From: Proteus faecis
GTDB taxonomy: Bacteria; Pseudomonadota; Gammaproteobacteria; Enterobacterales; Enterobacteriaceae
Direction: 5' to 3'
Length of the DNA: 64,000 bases
Assembly (NCBI RefSeq): GCF_003144395.1
Contig: NZ_PENZ01000051.1
Coordinates: 1 to 64,000, forward strand
The first letter of the stretch is position 1. Every line of letters starts with the position of its first letter. A model generated the notes under the pieces. The model worked only from the letters and a program-made list of their open reading frames with translations. It searched no databases and was not told the DNA's origin. Both the position numbers and the translations under genes were made by a program. Shown piece after piece: positions 42,267-54,171 of this stretch.

Positions 42267-43082
42267 ATGAGCCAGACGAAAACCTCTCTTATGGGTCAAT
42301 GCATTTCTGAATTTATCGGAACTGCTTTGCTAGTCTTCTTTGGTCTTGGTTGTGTTGCTGCGGTACGTATTGCAGGCGCAGAGCTAGGGCTATGGGAGAT
42401 AAGTATTATCTGGGGGCTGGGTGTTGCCTTAGCCGTTTATCTTACCGCTGGTACCTCTGGTGCTCACTTGAACCCTGCAGTGACTGTTGCGTTTTGGTTA
42501 TTTGCTTGCTTTGAACGCAGAAAAGTCATCCCTTATATTATTGCACAAATGTTAGGTGGCTTCTTTGCCGCAGCAATTGTGTACTTTATGTACTACAATG
42601 TTTTCCTCGACTACGAACAAGTTAATGGTATTGTCAGAGGCTCACAAGAAAGTCTCTTCACTGCCGGTGTATTTTCAACTTATCCTGCAGCTCAAATCTC
42701 CGTTATACATGCCTTTTTTGTTGAAGTTATCATTGCCGTTATATTAGTTGGCTTAATTTTAGCCTTAACTGATGATGGCAACGGTGTGCCTAAAGGCCCA
42801 TTAGCACCTTTATTAATTGGTATCTTAATTGCCGTAATCGGTGGTGCATTTGGCCCATTAACCGGATTCGCCTTAAACCCAGCTCGTGACTTTGGTCCAA
42901 AATTGGTTGCGTACTTTGCTGGCTGGGGTGATATTGCGCTGACTGGTGGACGCGATATCCCTTATTTCTTAGTTCCAATAATTGCTCCATTTATCGGTGG
43001 TATTTTAGGTGCACTGGCTTACCGTAAATTAATTGGCCGTCACTTGCCTTGCGATACCTGCAAAATTGAAGACGATAAATAA
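42267..43082 (+). CDS. glpF: Glycerol uptake facilitator (aquaglyceroporin)
   Basis: Inner-membrane channel for glycerol diffusion, MIP family. The 271 residues have two NPA half-helix motifs, GAHLNPAVTV near 67-76 and FALNPARDFGP near 202-212. The second is the glycerol-channel form with aspartate after NPAR. It is followed 42 bp later by glpK, so entry and phosphorylation are coupled. The regulatory gap of about 290 bp to zapB probably carries GlpR and CRP sites. Confidence 0.96.
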   Translation: MSQTKTSLMGQCISEFIGTALLVFFGLGCVAAVRIAGAELGLWEISIIWGLGVALAVYLTAGTSGAHLNPAVTVAFWLFACFERRKVIPYIIAQMLGGFFAAAIVYFMYYNVFLDYEQVNGIVRGSQESLFTAGVFSTYPAAQISVIHAFFVEVIIAVILVGLILALTDDGNGVPKGPLAPLLIGILIAVIGGAFGPLTGFALNPARDFGPKLVAYFAGWGDIALTGGRDIPYFLVPIIAPFIGGILGALAYRKLIGRHLPCDTCKIEDDK

Positions 43083-43103
43083 AATTAAGAGCAATATTGT
43101 TGA

Positions 43104-44657
<1,554 letters not shown>

Positions 44658-44703
44658 TTGCAGTAAAACAGTTTGAGAGAGAAGTAGCCTAGGCTACAAA
44701 ACC

Positions 44704-44737
44704 AAATGCCGAGATTTTTTATCTCGGCATTTTTTAT
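44704..44737. terminator. Bidirectional terminator between glpK and emrD
   Basis: Stem AAATGCCGAGAT (44704-44715) / ATCTCGGCATTT (44721-44732), a perfect 12-bp match with a T loop and TTTTATT following. It is located between the convergent glpK and emrD. Confidence 0.9.
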
Positions 44738-44741
44738 TCCA

Positions 44742-45926
44742 CTAAATAGTATGTTCTTCATGGCTAAAACGATGAGCTAACGGAAGCCAACAAAGCATAA
44801 TCGCCACTGACATAGCAAACATAATCATCCCTAAGCTAAATTGATTATGCTGTGGCAGTAAAGCAGAAAACCATGTTGCCACACCGGAACCTACATTTTG
44901 TAAACCACCTACCAGCGCACCAGCAGAGCCCGCTAAATAAGGAAATGGTTCCATTGCTCCTGTCGTTGCTAACGGAAATAGCATACCTGCACCAAAGAAA
45001 AACAGTGCAGCAGGAACCAGTAATGTCCAAATATTAATAATATTTAGCCAACCAGGGATCCACATTAAGATACCCGCAGATAAACAACAAAAAACAGAGT
45101 GCCACATCAGTTGCACAAAGGTTTTACCTTCACGACCTGCATACCAAGCGCCAAAGAATGCAGCAGGGATCGGTAGAATAAACAATATACTGATAGTAAT
45201 ACTGCTTAATCCTAATACTCCTCCCATTAACACACCGCTTGATGCTTCAAAAACAGCAATACCGGATAATGCACAAATCAGCATAATCAAAAATGCACTA
45301 AAAGTACTATTTGAAAGCAGTAAGTAAAATGATGACAACATATTACGCTTTTCAACTTGCACTGGCCGCGTTTCTGGCATCCAACGATACATACAAAGTA
45401 GGACACTGGTTCCTAATAATAATAAGAAAATATAACACGCATGCCAGCCAAAGAAATGAGCGACAACACCACCAATCATCGGCGCTAATAATGGGCTAAC
45501 TAAAACGCCCATATTTAACAAACTATTGGCATAACGTAATGCAGTTCCTGTATATAAATCACGAGGTTGAGTACGTGTCATAACGCCTGCAACACCCGTT
45601 CCCATTCCTTGTAAGGTACTTGCGATAACCAGAGTGGTTAAATTTTGCGAGAAAATTGCCACCAGCGTTGATAAACAAAAGATAGTCATTCCGACTAAAA
45701 TAACAGGACGGCGCCCTACTTTGTCGGATATAGGTCCATAAATTAACTGTGAAAAACCATAAGAAAAAAGATAAGCTCCCATAACTTGCTGTACCGCCCC
45801 TGTGGGTTCACCAAAGTAAACGGCCATATCAGCAATAACAGGAACATAAATAGTTTGAGTCATTTGACCCACAGCAACCAATGCAATTATCAATAATAAT
45901 AGATTTGCATGCTCTAACTTTCTCAT
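44742..45926 (-). CDS. emrD: Multidrug efflux transporter EmrD
   Basis: Major facilitator superfamily (DHA1) proton antiporter for amphipathic compounds, 394 residues as in E. coli. The 12-span sequence has GPISDKVGRRPVILVG after span 2, GMGTGVAGVMTRTQPRDLY and FFFGAGMLFPLATTGAMEP. The ATG is chosen (MRKLEHANLLLL). The frame extends 4 codons to a TTG. It is divergent from fpr, and the intergenic region carries a 15-bp palindrome. Confidence 0.94.
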   Translation of the reverse strand: MRKLEHANLLLLIIALVAVGQMTQTIYVPVIADMAVYFGEPTGAVQQVMGAYLFSYGFSQLIYGPISDKVGRRPVILVGMTIFCLSTLVAIFSQNLTTLVIASTLQGMGTGVAGVMTRTQPRDLYTGTALRYANSLLNMGVLVSPLLAPMIGGVVAHFFGWHACYIFLLLLGTSVLLCMYRWMPETRPVQVEKRNMLSSFYLLLSNSTFSAFLIMLICALSGIAVFEASSGVLMGGVLGLSSITISILFILPIPAAFFGAWYAGREGKTFVQLMWHSVFCCLSAGILMWIPGWLNIINIWTLLVPAALFFFGAGMLFPLATTGAMEPFPYLAGSAGALVGGLQNVGSGVATWFSALLPQHNQFSLGMIMFAMSVAIMLCWLPLAHRFSHEEHTI

Positions 45927-46258
45927 TTCTTTTCTCAAGAATTTTAGATAAATACATTAACGGACAGGCGCATACCACAGAGAATTTATAAAAATAAACT
46001 CTGCAAAATGCGTACCTTTTCAGAATGAGACTAAGTTAACAAATTTGGAGAAATTTGCGAGATAGCCAGCAATTTTTGTATAAAGATTAATGTCAGAGAA
46101 ATACACCATAGTTGTCAATATAAATGTACATATTGTGTCAATTATTGACAAAATCTTAGATTAATCACATCACCACACCATATTGATAAATAAAAAACCA
46201 CATCCTATTTAGAATAAATAAGCAACATAAGCGTGTTTATCAAAAGGAGATAATCTCT
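45927..46258. promoter_or_regulatory. emrD-fpr divergent control region with a palindromic operator candidate
   Basis: A perfect 15-bp palindrome TGTCAATTATTGACA lies at 46136-46150. Just to its left, CAATAT and ATATTG (about 46115-46135) form a second, looser inverted repeat, so several TGTCAA-type half-sites are clustered. This fits a dimeric repressor site serving one or both divergent genes. A separate CAGAG / CTCTG hairpin lies near 45978-46003. No gene is present in the gap. The cognate regulator is unknown. Confidence 0.5.
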
Positions 46259-47005
46259 ATGGCTAATTGGGTGAATGGAAAAGTTATTCAAGTTCATCAC
46301 TGGACTGATGCGTTAATAAGTCTCGTCGTCAATGCTCCTATTGATAAGTTTACAGCCGGACAATTTGCAAAATTAGCACTAGATATTGATGGCGAGCGAG
46401 TACAACGAGCCTACTCTTATGTAAACGCACCAGATGATCCCAATTTAGAGTTCTATCTGGTTACTGTACCTGATGGAAAATTAAGCCCTAAATTAAGCGC
46501 ACTAGAGGTTGGTGATGAAGTCCTGATCACTGAGCAAGCCAGTGGTTTTTTTGTATTAGAAGAGATCCCCACAACAAATACACTTTGGATGCTTTCGACA
46601 GGAACCGCCATTGGGCCTTTTTTATCTATTTTGCAATTAGGTCACGATCTTGAGCGATTTGAAAATATCGTTCTTGTTCACGCTGTTCGATATGCTAATG
46701 ACTTAAGCTATTTACCTTTAATGGAAAAACTTGTTGAACGTTATCAAGGCAAATTGCGCATTCAAACCATTGTCAGCCGTGAAAATCATATTGGCTCATT
46801 AACCGGACGTATTCCTGCATTAATTGAAAGTGGTGCCTTAGAAAAAACAGTTGGCCTAACCATCAGCCCGGAAGAGAGCCATATTATGTTATGTGGTAAT
46901 CCTCAAATGGTCAGAGAGACACAACAACTCTTAAAAGAACAACGAGAAATGCGTAAGCACTTACGACGCAAACCCGGACATATCACCAGTGAGCAATATT
47001 GGTAA
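46259..47005 (+). CDS. fpr: Ferredoxin/flavodoxin-NADP+ reductase
   Basis: FAD flavoprotein that passes electrons between NADPH and flavodoxin or ferredoxin, used in oxidative stress recovery and radical enzyme activation. The 248 residues include the FAD motif RVQRAYSYVNAP near 50-61, the NADP motif STGTAIGPFLSIL near 116-128 and the C-terminal HLRRKPGHITSEQYW. The final aromatic residue is usual in this bacterial class. In E. coli it is SoxRS-regulated. I did not find a convincing soxbox by eye. Confidence 0.96.
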   Translation: MANWVNGKVIQVHHWTDALISLVVNAPIDKFTAGQFAKLALDIDGERVQRAYSYVNAPDDPNLEFYLVTVPDGKLSPKLSALEVGDEVLITEQASGFFVLEEIPTTNTLWMLSTGTAIGPFLSILQLGHDLERFENIVLVHAVRYANDLSYLPLMEKLVERYQGKLRIQTIVSRENHIGSLTGRIPALIESGALEKTVGLTISPEESHIMLCGNPQMVRETQQLLKEQREMRKHLRRKPGHITSEQYW

Positions 47006-47011
47006 TAAAAA

Positions 47012-47049
47012 AATAAGGGTGAGCTTATTTCTCTCACCCTTATTGGTTT
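47012..47049. terminator. Bidirectional terminator between fpr and yiiR
   Basis: Stem AATAAGGGTGAG (47012-47023) / CTCACCCTTATT (47033-47044), perfect over 12 bp, with a TTTTATT tract on the minus-strand side and GGTTTC on the plus side. Confidence 0.85.
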
Positions 47050-47060
47050 CACCATATAGA

Positions 47061-47492
47061 TTAACGCCAGCGACGATAATCCACTTGTTCAGTCTGTTTA
47101 CCAAAATAGTTTTCACCGTCATTACCAACAAAGACTCCGCAATCAAGCAACATAATCATTCCGATAAAAGAAGGAAGAAAACGCCCTATCGCCCATTGCC
47201 AAAATGGTTCTAAACTACTGGTATCGGCTAATCCTAACATCACGGCAAGTAAGAGTAATAAAAGCCATATTCCTCTTTTATTTCTGTCATGAAGTCTTTT
47301 TGTAAAAATTGCACATAGCGGATAAAGAATAAAAAAGGACACTATCCATATTACAGTGGTAGGTAATGGATAAATCACATCATTAATAATAATGAGGCCT
47401 AAAAACAGCGCAAAGCAAACACCAAAACCAGCCCAAAAGTCACGACGCCCAATTCGCCCTTTGAATGAAAATGCCCAATGTTGTAAGGTCAT
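47061..47492 (-). CDS. yiiR: DUF805 family inner-membrane protein
   Basis: A 143-residue membrane protein of the DUF805 family, with no established function. The N-terminal FKGRIGRRDFWAGF motif is the DUF805 hallmark and is followed by about four spans (near 21-37, 42-60, 76-90 and 100-118). A conserved FTKRLHDRNKRGIWLL loop follows the second span. It sits between fpr and yiiQ-tpiA, the place of E. coli yiiR. Confidence 0.85.
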   Translation of the reverse strand: MTLQHWAFSFKGRIGRRDFWAGFGVCFALFLGLIIINDVIYPLPTTVIWIVSFFILYPLCAIFTKRLHDRNKRGIWLLLLLLAVMLGLADTSSLEPFWQWAIGRFLPSFIGMIMLLDCGVFVGNDGENYFGKQTEQVDYRRWR

Positions 47493-47589
47493 AAATTCTC
47501 AATAATTTACTTAATTTGTGAATTACACTGTCCATTTAGTATCAAATAATACAGACTAGCCAATAACAGCACAGACAAACGGAGGACAG

Positions 47590-48225
47590 ATGATAAAAGC
47601 AAGCACACTTTCTACGTTATACCTGATAATCATAAGCATTGCTCTTTGTTTGCCAACTTCTGTTTTTGCAACAGAGATGTCTGTCGCACAAAAACAGCCC
47701 AGTAAAGATGATATTGCCTATCTTAAGCAAGATGCGCCTGTTTTTGAGATGACCATTCCGGAGCTAAGAGCCAAGTTCAATCAACAAAATCCGTTGTTAT
47801 CGCTTAATGAATATAAAATTATCACTAATCACGATATTGCCATCCCTCTTGTCAGAGCCGCAACGCGTATTACGCCTTATCTCTATTCATCTGCGATATT
47901 AGAGCGTGGTAGCGAAAAAATAAAAAGTTTACAACTCACGCTGATCCATACCCCTGATGCACCTGAATTAGAAAAGAGAAATCGTGAGATCACAACACAA
48001 TACATTATCACTTTAGTCACTCAATTTGATCCATCTATAACCCAAGAGCAAATTCAAGAGGCTCTCAATTTATTCGCTTTTAAAAATCAAACTTCTGATT
48101 ATATTAGCCATGATGTGGGGGCTATTCGCTATATTATTGCCCATGAAGATGATCAATTAACAACCTTTGCTATTGAACCGATTAAGCTTTCTTTAAACAG
48201 CAAGATCGTTTCAGCTATTCCGTGA
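47590..48225 (+). CDS. yiiQ: YiiQ family periplasmic protein (DUF1454)
   Basis: Protein of unknown function, 211 residues with a signal peptide ([20 protein letters not shown], cleavage after SVFA near residue 27), so probably periplasmic. A mature domain with [22 protein letters not shown] and [20 protein letters not shown] follows. GGAGG precedes the ATG. It is assigned by position between yiiR and tpiA and by overall resemblance to DUF1454 proteins. Confidence 0.85.
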   Translation: MIKASTLSTLYLIIISIALCLPTSVFATEMSVAQKQPSKDDIAYLKQDAPVFEMTIPELRAKFNQQNPLLSLNEYKIITNHDIAIPLVRAATRITPYLYSSAILERGSEKIKSLQLTLIHTPDAPELEKRNREITTQYIITLVTQFDPSITQEQIQEALNLFAFKNQTSDYISHDVGAIRYIIAHEDDQLTTFAIEPIKLSLNSKIVSAIP

Positions 48226-48331
48226 TAAAAAACAAAGCTATTCTATTCATTGTTCTCTATACTGTTGTGCATCAACAGAATTCGTGTTTATTAGCAAACT
48301 AAATTTAAACCACTCGGTTGGAGGAAAAGTT

Positions 48332-49102
48332 ATGCGCCATCCATTAGTCATGGGTAACTGGAAACTCAACGGCAGCATTCATATGGTTCATGAATTAATT
48401 GCTGCATTACGTAAAGAAGTTAGCGGTGTTGCAGGTTGTGATGTTGCTATCGCACCACCCGCAGTTTACCTATGCCAAGCACGCCATGAAATTGGTGGAA
48501 GCCGTATCGCATTAGGTGCTCAAGATACAGGTGTTAACTTATCAGGTGCTTTCACTGGTGAAACTTCAGCAGAAATGCTGAAAAACGTTGATGTTAAATA
48601 CGTTATCATTGGTCACTCTGAGCGTCGTACTTATCATAAAGAATCTGACGAGTTTATCGCTCAAAAATTCGGCGTGTTAAAAGAGTTAGGTTTAACACCA
48701 GTATTATGTATTGGTGAAACTGAAGCAGAAAATGAAGCTGGCAAAACGCAAGAAGTTTGTGCTCGCCAAATCGATGCCGTGTTAAATGCACATGGTGCAG
48801 CAGCATTTAAAGATGCCGTTATCGCTTATGAACCAATCTGGGCTATCGGTACAGGTAAATCTGCAACTCCAGCACAAGCTCAAGCTGTTCATAAATTTAT
48901 TCGTGATCATATTGCGAAGAAAGATGCGGCTATTGCTGAACAAGTTATCATTCAATACGGTGGATCTGTTAACGATAAAAATGCAGCAGAACTGTTTGGT
49001 CAACCAGACATTGATGGTGCATTAGTCGGTGGCGCTTCACTGAAAGCTGACGCATTTGCCGTTATCGTTAAAGCAGCTGCACAAGCTAAAGCGAAAAAAT
49101 AA
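48332..49102 (+). CDS. tpiA: Triosephosphate isomerase
   Basis: Glycolytic enzyme interconverting dihydroxyacetone phosphate and glyceraldehyde-3-phosphate. The 256 residues start at the ATG giving [15 protein letters not shown], preceded by GGAGGAAAAGTT. The frame is open further upstream but lacks support. The catalytic lysine is in NWKLNG, the histidine in [11 protein letters not shown] and the glutamate in [12 protein letters not shown]. The phosphate-loop YGGSV is present. It ends at a strong terminator. Confidence 0.97.
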   Translation: MRHPLVMGNWKLNGSIHMVHELIAALRKEVSGVAGCDVAIAPPAVYLCQARHEIGGSRIALGAQDTGVNLSGAFTGETSAEMLKNVDVKYVIIGHSERRTYHKESDEFIAQKFGVLKELGLTPVLCIGETEAENEAGKTQEVCARQIDAVLNAHGAAAFKDAVIAYEPIWAIGTGKSATPAQAQAVHKFIRDHIAKKDAAIAEQVIIQYGGSVNDKNAAELFGQPDIDGALVGGASLKADAFAVIVKAAAQAKAKK

Positions 49103-49146
49103 TTTTTATCTTTCTGGCTTCTGCCATTAATCGATAAAAATAGAGA

Positions 49147-49188
49147 AAATCACCTTACTGAATATAAAGCAGAAGGTGATTTTTTTGT
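49147..49188 (+). terminator. tpiA terminator
   Basis: Stem AAATCACCTT (49147-49156) / AAGGTGATTT (49173-49182) with a 16-base loop and a following TTTTTGTTTT run. Confidence 0.85.
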
Positions 49189-49207
49189 TTTGCTTACCTC
49201 GGCTTAA

Positions 49208-50209
49208 TCAACGGCGACTAATTTCATCAAATACCCCCCCAGTCGCAAAATGTATTTTCTGCGCAGATTGCCAATCACCAAAAACATCATTAAGAGTAAA
49301 GAGTTCTAGTGTTGGAAAACTGCTTTGGTATTTCTCTGCTATTGTTTTATCTCTGGGACGATAATAATTTTTTGCCGCGATCTCTTGTCCTTCTGGTGAG
49401 TAAAGATAGTCTAAGTATGCTGTGGCAATTTCTCGTGTTCCTCGTTTATCAACAACCTTATCAACTACCGACACAGTAGGCTCTGCAAGAATAGATACTG
49501 ATGGTGTAACTATCTCAAATTTATCAGCGCCTAATTCATTAATCGCTAATAACGCTTCGTTTTCCCATGCAATTAATACATCGCCGATACCTCGCTCAAC
49601 AAAGGTATTTGTTGCTCCTCTCGCACCTGAATCTAATACTTCAACTTGCTGATAAAGTGCTTTAACGAAGGCTTTCGCTTTTTCACTATCCTGATGATTA
49701 GCTTTTAATCCATAACCCCATGCAGCAAGATAGTTCCATCTTGCACCTCCTGAGGTTTTGGGATTAGGTGTAATAATGGAAACACCCGGTTGAATCAATG
49801 AATCCCAATCTTTAATTTGTTTGGGATTTCCTTTTCTCACTAAAAAAACGATTGTTGAAGTATAAGGGGCTGAGTTATCAGGTAATCGTGTTATCCATTG
49901 CTTGTCGATGCTTCCTCTTTGTGCAATCGCATCGATATCATAAGCGAGTGCCAATGTAACAATATCGGCCTCAATACCATTGATAACTGATGTCGCTTGC
50001 TTTCCTGAACCACCATGTGATTGGCGAATAGTGACACTATCTCCCGTTTTCTGCTTCCAATACTGACTAAATGCTTGGTTATACTGCTGATAAAGCTCTC
50101 GCGTTGGATCGTAAGAGACATTCAATAATTGAATATCTTTAGCCCATACGGTATTGGAAAAAAGTAACGTCGCTAAAACAGTTGATAATAAGCCCCATTG
50201 TTTAAACAT
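49208..50209 (-). CDS. sbp: Periplasmic sulfate-binding protein
   Basis: Solute-binding protein delivering sulfate or thiosulfate to the CysTWA transporter. The 333-residue precursor has a signal peptide ending NTVWA (about residue 23), followed by [35 protein letters not shown] and [21 protein letters not shown] are sulfate-contacting regions of the family. It stands alone between tpiA and pfkA, as in E. coli, where CysB activates it. The other CysB-like regulator in this window (19006-20019) is not adjacent. Confidence 0.96.
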   Translation of the reverse strand: MFKQWGLLSTVLATLLFSNTVWAKDIQLLNVSYDPTRELYQQYNQAFSQYWKQKTGDSVTIRQSHGGSGKQATSVINGIEADIVTLALAYDIDAIAQRGSIDKQWITRLPDNSAPYTSTIVFLVRKGNPKQIKDWDSLIQPGVSIITPNPKTSGGARWNYLAAWGYGLKANHQDSEKAKAFVKALYQQVEVLDSGARGATNTFVERGIGDVLIAWENEALLAINELGADKFEIVTPSVSILAEPTVSVVDKVVDKRGTREIATAYLDYLYSPEGQEIAAKNYYRPRDKTIAEKYQSSFPTLELFTLNDVFGDWQSAQKIHFATGGVFDEISRR

Positions 50210-50467
50210 AGCTATCCACCCTTTATCGTTAAGTATTTAACTAGGCTGACAGAAAGTGTTATCACGATGAAATAACAAAAAACCGATGGATATACACAAC
50301 GGGAATATGACTAGCAATATAAGGGGATAAGAAGAAATAAAGGAAGATAGAAATAGCTAAATGAAATATTTTCACTCGAGAAGCTACTCTGACACAAAGA
50401 AAATGTATCAGAGCAGTTCACGAATAAGGATAGAACTCAGAAAGGCTCTGGTATTGCGGAAAATCTA

Positions 50468-51445
50468 TTAATACAGTTTTTTCGCTGTCTCATACCAGTC
50501 TGCTTTAAAGACACGTTTCATATTCATAACCGCATCAATAATATCATGGTGAACCAGTTTTTCGTTTTGAATACCGACACAACGACCGCCATAGCCTTCT
50601 AATAGCAGTTGTACAGAGTAAGCACCCATGCGAGAAGCAAGAATACGGTCGTAAGCAACTGGAGAACCACCACGTTGGATATGACCTAATACCGTTGCAC
50701 GCGTTTCATGTTTAGTTTCAGCTTCAATAAAACGTGCTAACTCATGCACATCACAAACGTGTTCGGTAATAGCGACGATTGCATGGCGTTTACCACGTTC
50801 AATACCCGCTTTGATTTCTGCCAGCAATTCATCACGATTAAAAGGTAATTCAGATTCAGGCAGAACAACAAATTCACAGCCCCCTGCGATTGCCGCAGAC
50901 AGTGTTAAGTCACCACAGTAGCGTCCCATCACTTCCACGATAGAGATACGTTTGTGAGAAGTTGAGGTATCACGTAAGCGGTCAATTGCTTCAACAGCCG
51001 TTTCTAATGCAGTAAAATATCCGATAGTGTAATCAGTACCAGCAACATCATTATCGATTGTGCCCGGTAAACCGATACATGGAAAACCTGCTTCCGTTAA
51101 TTTTTTTGCACCTAGATAAGAACCATCACCACCAATAACGACTAAGGCATCAAGCTCATTTTGTTTCATGTTTTCAATGGCGACAGCACGCACATTGTCT
51201 TCACGAAATTCAGGGAAACGAGCAGAACCAAGGAATGTACCACCACGGTTGATCATGTCTGACACGCTAAAACGGTCGAGTTTTTTCATGCGATTTTCGT
51301 ATAGCCCCATATAGCCATCCATAATCCCATAAACCTCTAAACCTTCACTTAGTGCAGCACGAACAACACCACGGATCGCGGCATTCATACCTGGTGCATC
51401 ACCACCACTTGTTAAAACCCCAATTCTTTTGATCCTATTGACCAT
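50468..51445 (-). CDS. pfkA: ATP-dependent 6-phosphofructokinase I
   Basis: Committing step of glycolysis, fructose-6-phosphate to fructose-1,6-bisphosphate. The 325 residues comprise [18 protein letters not shown] near the N-terminus, the ATP site [14 protein letters not shown] and catalytic [26 protein letters not shown] and [14 protein letters not shown] are also present. A Cra-like site lies about 100 bp upstream. A CTCTGACAC / GTATCAGAG hairpin is located about 70 bp downstream without a T run. Confidence 0.97.
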   Translation of the reverse strand: MVNRIKRIGVLTSGGDAPGMNAAIRGVVRAALSEGLEVYGIMDGYMGLYENRMKKLDRFSVSDMINRGGTFLGSARFPEFREDNVRAVAIENMKQNELDALVVIGGDGSYLGAKKLTEAGFPCIGLPGTIDNDVAGTDYTIGYFTALETAVEAIDRLRDTSTSHKRISIVEVMGRYCGDLTLSAAIAGGCEFVVLPESELPFNRDELLAEIKAGIERGKRHAIVAITEHVCDVHELARFIEAETKHETRATVLGHIQRGGSPVAYDRILASRMGAYSVQLLLEGYGGRCVGIQNEKLVHHDIIDAVMNMKRVFKADWYETAKKLY

Positions 51446-51977
51446 GATTACCTCTGATTCTTATTCGATGTAATTATTGCAAAATTGTTGGAATAACTTT
51501 TTATCTCAATACCGGTTTGTCTGGTGTTATATACCGATATCGTAAATGCTGAATTGATTCAACAATACCATTGTACGCATATTTTTTACCAGTTCATCAT
51601 TATCGTACATTTTTTTTCATAAACTTGATGCGCATTAAACTAATCAAATAGCCTGTATAAAGATTATACTAGTCTATCTCAAATGTGTTTCCTTAATAAG
51701 TTAACACTTTTTATACAGACACTTTACTGCCTTTTTGCATTCATCTCAAAAAAACGCTATTTATGCTAAAAAATAGCATCGGCATATTTTGATAAATATT
51801 CAATTTTCTCTGGTGTGATGTTCTATCTGCCGTTTATCTCTCTATTTTGTGATGTCATCCTTTTAAAGAAAAAAATGATCTAGGGTACATTTGTGACCAA
51901 CAACAAAGTTCTCTGGTTGATTTACCGCTTTTCAAGCTAGACTGATACAGTGGAACTTTCACTTAATAGGAGGTTTT
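51446..51977. other. Intergenic region between pfkA and the 51978 dehydrogenase
   Basis: About 530 bp between divergent genes with no supportable reading frame. It carries the Cra-like site near pfkA, several T runs (51570-51620) and presumably promoters for both genes. A clear AGGAGG ribosome site precedes the 51978 ATG. Confidence 0.6.
51548..51563. promoter_or_regulatory. Candidate Cra (FruR) operator of pfkA
   Basis: GCTGAATTGATTCAAC closely matches the palindromic Cra consensus built on GCTGAA-CG-TTCAGC, with the inner TGAAT/ATTCA arms intact. It lies about 100 bp before the pfkA ATG. pfkA is a known target of Cra repression in E. coli. Confidence 0.7.
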
Positions 51978-52733
51978 ATGTTTGATTTAACGGGTAAAAT
52001 CGCTTTAGTTTCAGGTGGTGCAAAAGGCATTGGTAAAGGTATCGTTATCGCACTTAAAAAGAGTGGTGCGAAAGTGATTATTGCCGATATTGATGATGTA
52101 GCAGGTAATAAAACAAAAGATGAATTAGATGTAGGTTTTATGCACCTTGATGTCACCCAACAATCCGCCTGTGAAAAAGTGATTGATAATGTTGTAAAAG
52201 AGTATGGCAAACTTGATATTCTTTGTTCCAATACTGGTATTTTCCCTCAAGCTACCATTAAAGAGATGACGGAAGCCGACTGGGATAAAATGCATACCGT
52301 AAACTTAAAAGGCATGTTCTTTTTAGTTAAAGCGGCACTGCGTGTAATGGAGAAACAAAAACAAGGTCGAGTGATCATTACCTCTTCTATTACCGGTGCG
52401 ATTACAGGTTATCCTGGCTGGAGCCACTACGGTGCAAGTAAGGCGGGACAATTAGGTTTTATGCGTAGCGCAGCTCTTGAATATGCACGTCATGGTATTA
52501 CCATTAATGCAGTGATGCCGGGCAATATCCTCACCGAAGGCTTACAAGCGCAAGGCGAAGCGTATTTAAATCAAATGAAAGCATCAATCCCAACACATAC
52601 TTTAGGTGAACCAGAAGATATCGGTTACGCAGCTGCATTCTTTGCGTCGAATGAAGCAAAATATATTACAGGCCAGACAATTATCGTCGATGGCGGACAA
52701 ATTTTACCTGAATCTCCAGAAGCGTTGTTGTAG
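51978..52733 (+). CDS. Short-chain dehydrogenase/reductase (FabG/UcpA-like)
   Basis: NAD(P)-dependent oxidoreductase of 251 residues. The cofactor motif VSGGAKGIGKGI is near 11-22, CSNTGIF substitutes for the usual NNAG, the catalytic serine lies in ITSSITG and the YxxxK pair in HYGASKAG. The C-terminal VDGGQILPES is classical. It has a strong AGGAGG ribosome site. The substrate cannot be read from sequence; a 3-oxoacyl or sugar-type reductase are possibilities. It stands alone between pfkA and two glycosyltransferases, a place where E. coli has fieF. Confidence 0.88.
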   Translation: MFDLTGKIALVSGGAKGIGKGIVIALKKSGAKVIIADIDDVAGNKTKDELDVGFMHLDVTQQSACEKVIDNVVKEYGKLDILCSNTGIFPQATIKEMTEADWDKMHTVNLKGMFFLVKAALRVMEKQKQGRVIITSSITGAITGYPGWSHYGASKAGQLGFMRSAALEYARHGITINAVMPGNILTEGLQAQGEAYLNQMKASIPTHTLGEPEDIGYAAAFFASNEAKYITGQTIIVDGGQILPESPEALL

Positions 52734-52757
52734 GTCAAGATAAAAATCATGTAGACT

Positions 52758-52777
52758 GGTGCGGCACCAACCGCACC
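52758..52777. terminator. GC-rich hairpin after the dehydrogenase gene
   Basis: Perfect stem GGTGCGG (52758-52764) / CCGCACC (52771-52777) with a 6-base loop, 25 bp after the stop. No T run follows, so termination efficiency is doubtful. Confidence 0.4.
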
Positions 52778-52946
52778 ATAAACATAAAATATAAGAATAT
52801 AATTTACTGTTTATGGGTAATTTCAGCTAGCTCTATTACTACAAATTGCTCATTCACCTCAGTGAAATAAAAAATCTTAAAAATCCACCAAATTATATTT
52901 TTATGTTAAATAATTATTTCACACTCTATTGCGAGTTCTACACGTT

Positions 52947-54101
52947 ATGAATAAAGAAAATAAACGCAAAATTAAAGTAGGTCTTATTGTTGATGAATTC
53001 TTTGGGGCTGCAAATACTCGATTTGGTGGGTATGGATACTTAGCAAGATATTACATTGCTAAATATTTAAAAAATGAAGAGTTTGAATTCGATGTTTTAT
53101 TAGGTAAAGGAAAAAGTCATTTTTTTGCTGAAAAAACAATAGTCGATGATGTAGCGCTTTATAAACTCCCCCGCAGAAAATGGTTTACACAAAGATTCTT
53201 AAAAAAGAAAGACTATGATATCTATTTTAGCGTTGAGCTTACACACGATAATGTATTAAAAAATGAACTAGATCCATCAAAACGACTAATTCTTTGGATA
53301 CAAGATCCCAGACCTATGTATGAATGGGATGAAATTTTCACAGTAAAATTAATTCCTGAAACATCTTACTATAATCAAAAAATCTACGATCTTGTTCATT
53401 CTTGGTACAAAGAAGGAAGAGTACGATTTATTACTCAGGCGCAGTGCCTTAATCAAAAAGCCATTGATTTATATAATTTAGATAAAAACGTTTCTATTGA
53501 TTTTGCTCCAAATCCAATTGATATTGACTATAATTTTGATGTTTTAACTCACCCTAAACAAAATAATGTCGTTTTTTTAGGCCGTATTGCATCCGTTAAA
53601 CGAGGTTGGATTTTCTGTGAAATAGCAAAAAAAATGCCTGAATACAATTTCTATGTTTTAGGTAAAATATTTAGAGCCGATGACAAAAATCACGATATCA
53701 TGTCAGAATATGAAAAAATTCCAAATCTTCACTTTGTGGGCCATGTTGAAGGAGAGGAAAAAAATAAATATTTACGCGATGCAAAAGTGCTAGTTAATAG
53801 CTCTATTCATGAGGCATTACCTGTTTCATTTCTTGAAGCATTATCTTTTGGCACATTACTTGTTAGTAACAGAAATCCGGACGACTTAACATCTAAATTT
53901 GGTATCCATGTTGGAGAAGTGCTTGGTAATGGTTTTGATAAAGTAGACTTATTTGTAAATGCAGTTAGAGAACTCATTGAGAATGATGAAAAGAGAAAAA
54001 CATTATCAATAGAAGCTATTGATTATATTAAAAAAGTTCATAACGTGGATGATTTTATAAAAAATACACATGCAATCATCAAAGATGAGCTAACAAAATA
54101 A
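52947..54101 (+). CDS. GT4-type glycosyltransferase
   Basis: Probable GT-B fold sugar transferase of 384 residues. The N-terminal domain begins KVGLIVDEFFGAANTRFGG. The C-terminal domain has NNVVFLGRIASVKRGWIF (sugar-nucleotide side) and the family signature SSIHEALPVSFLEALSFGTL, where two glutamates flank a loop typical of GT4. The first ATG is chosen. The open frame begins with TTG 6 codons earlier. Base composition is distinctly more AT-rich than pfkA or cpxR, which suggests transfer. Paired with the next gene, it may act on lipopolysaccharide core or another surface glycan. Confidence 0.8.
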   Translation: MNKENKRKIKVGLIVDEFFGAANTRFGGYGYLARYYIAKYLKNEEFEFDVLLGKGKSHFFAEKTIVDDVALYKLPRRKWFTQRFLKKKDYDIYFSVELTHDNVLKNELDPSKRLILWIQDPRPMYEWDEIFTVKLIPETSYYNQKIYDLVHSWYKEGRVRFITQAQCLNQKAIDLYNLDKNVSIDFAPNPIDIDYNFDVLTHPKQNNVVFLGRIASVKRGWIFCEIAKKMPEYNFYVLGKIFRADDKNHDIMSEYEKIPNLHFVGHVEGEEKNKYLRDAKVLVNSSIHEALPVSFLEALSFGTLLVSNRNPDDLTSKFGIHVGEVLGNGFDKVDLFVNAVRELIENDEKRKTLSIEAIDYIKKVHNVDDFIKNTHAIIKDELTK

Positions 54102-54171
54102 AAACAAATCTACTAAGGGAAATAACACTCTTATATTTCCCTTACAATATTACTTAGATAAAGAATATTAC

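Noticed and set aside
50390-50425. Hairpin after pfkA as a terminator
   Set aside because: The stem CTCTGACAC / GTATCAGAG is imperfect and no T run follows on either strand.
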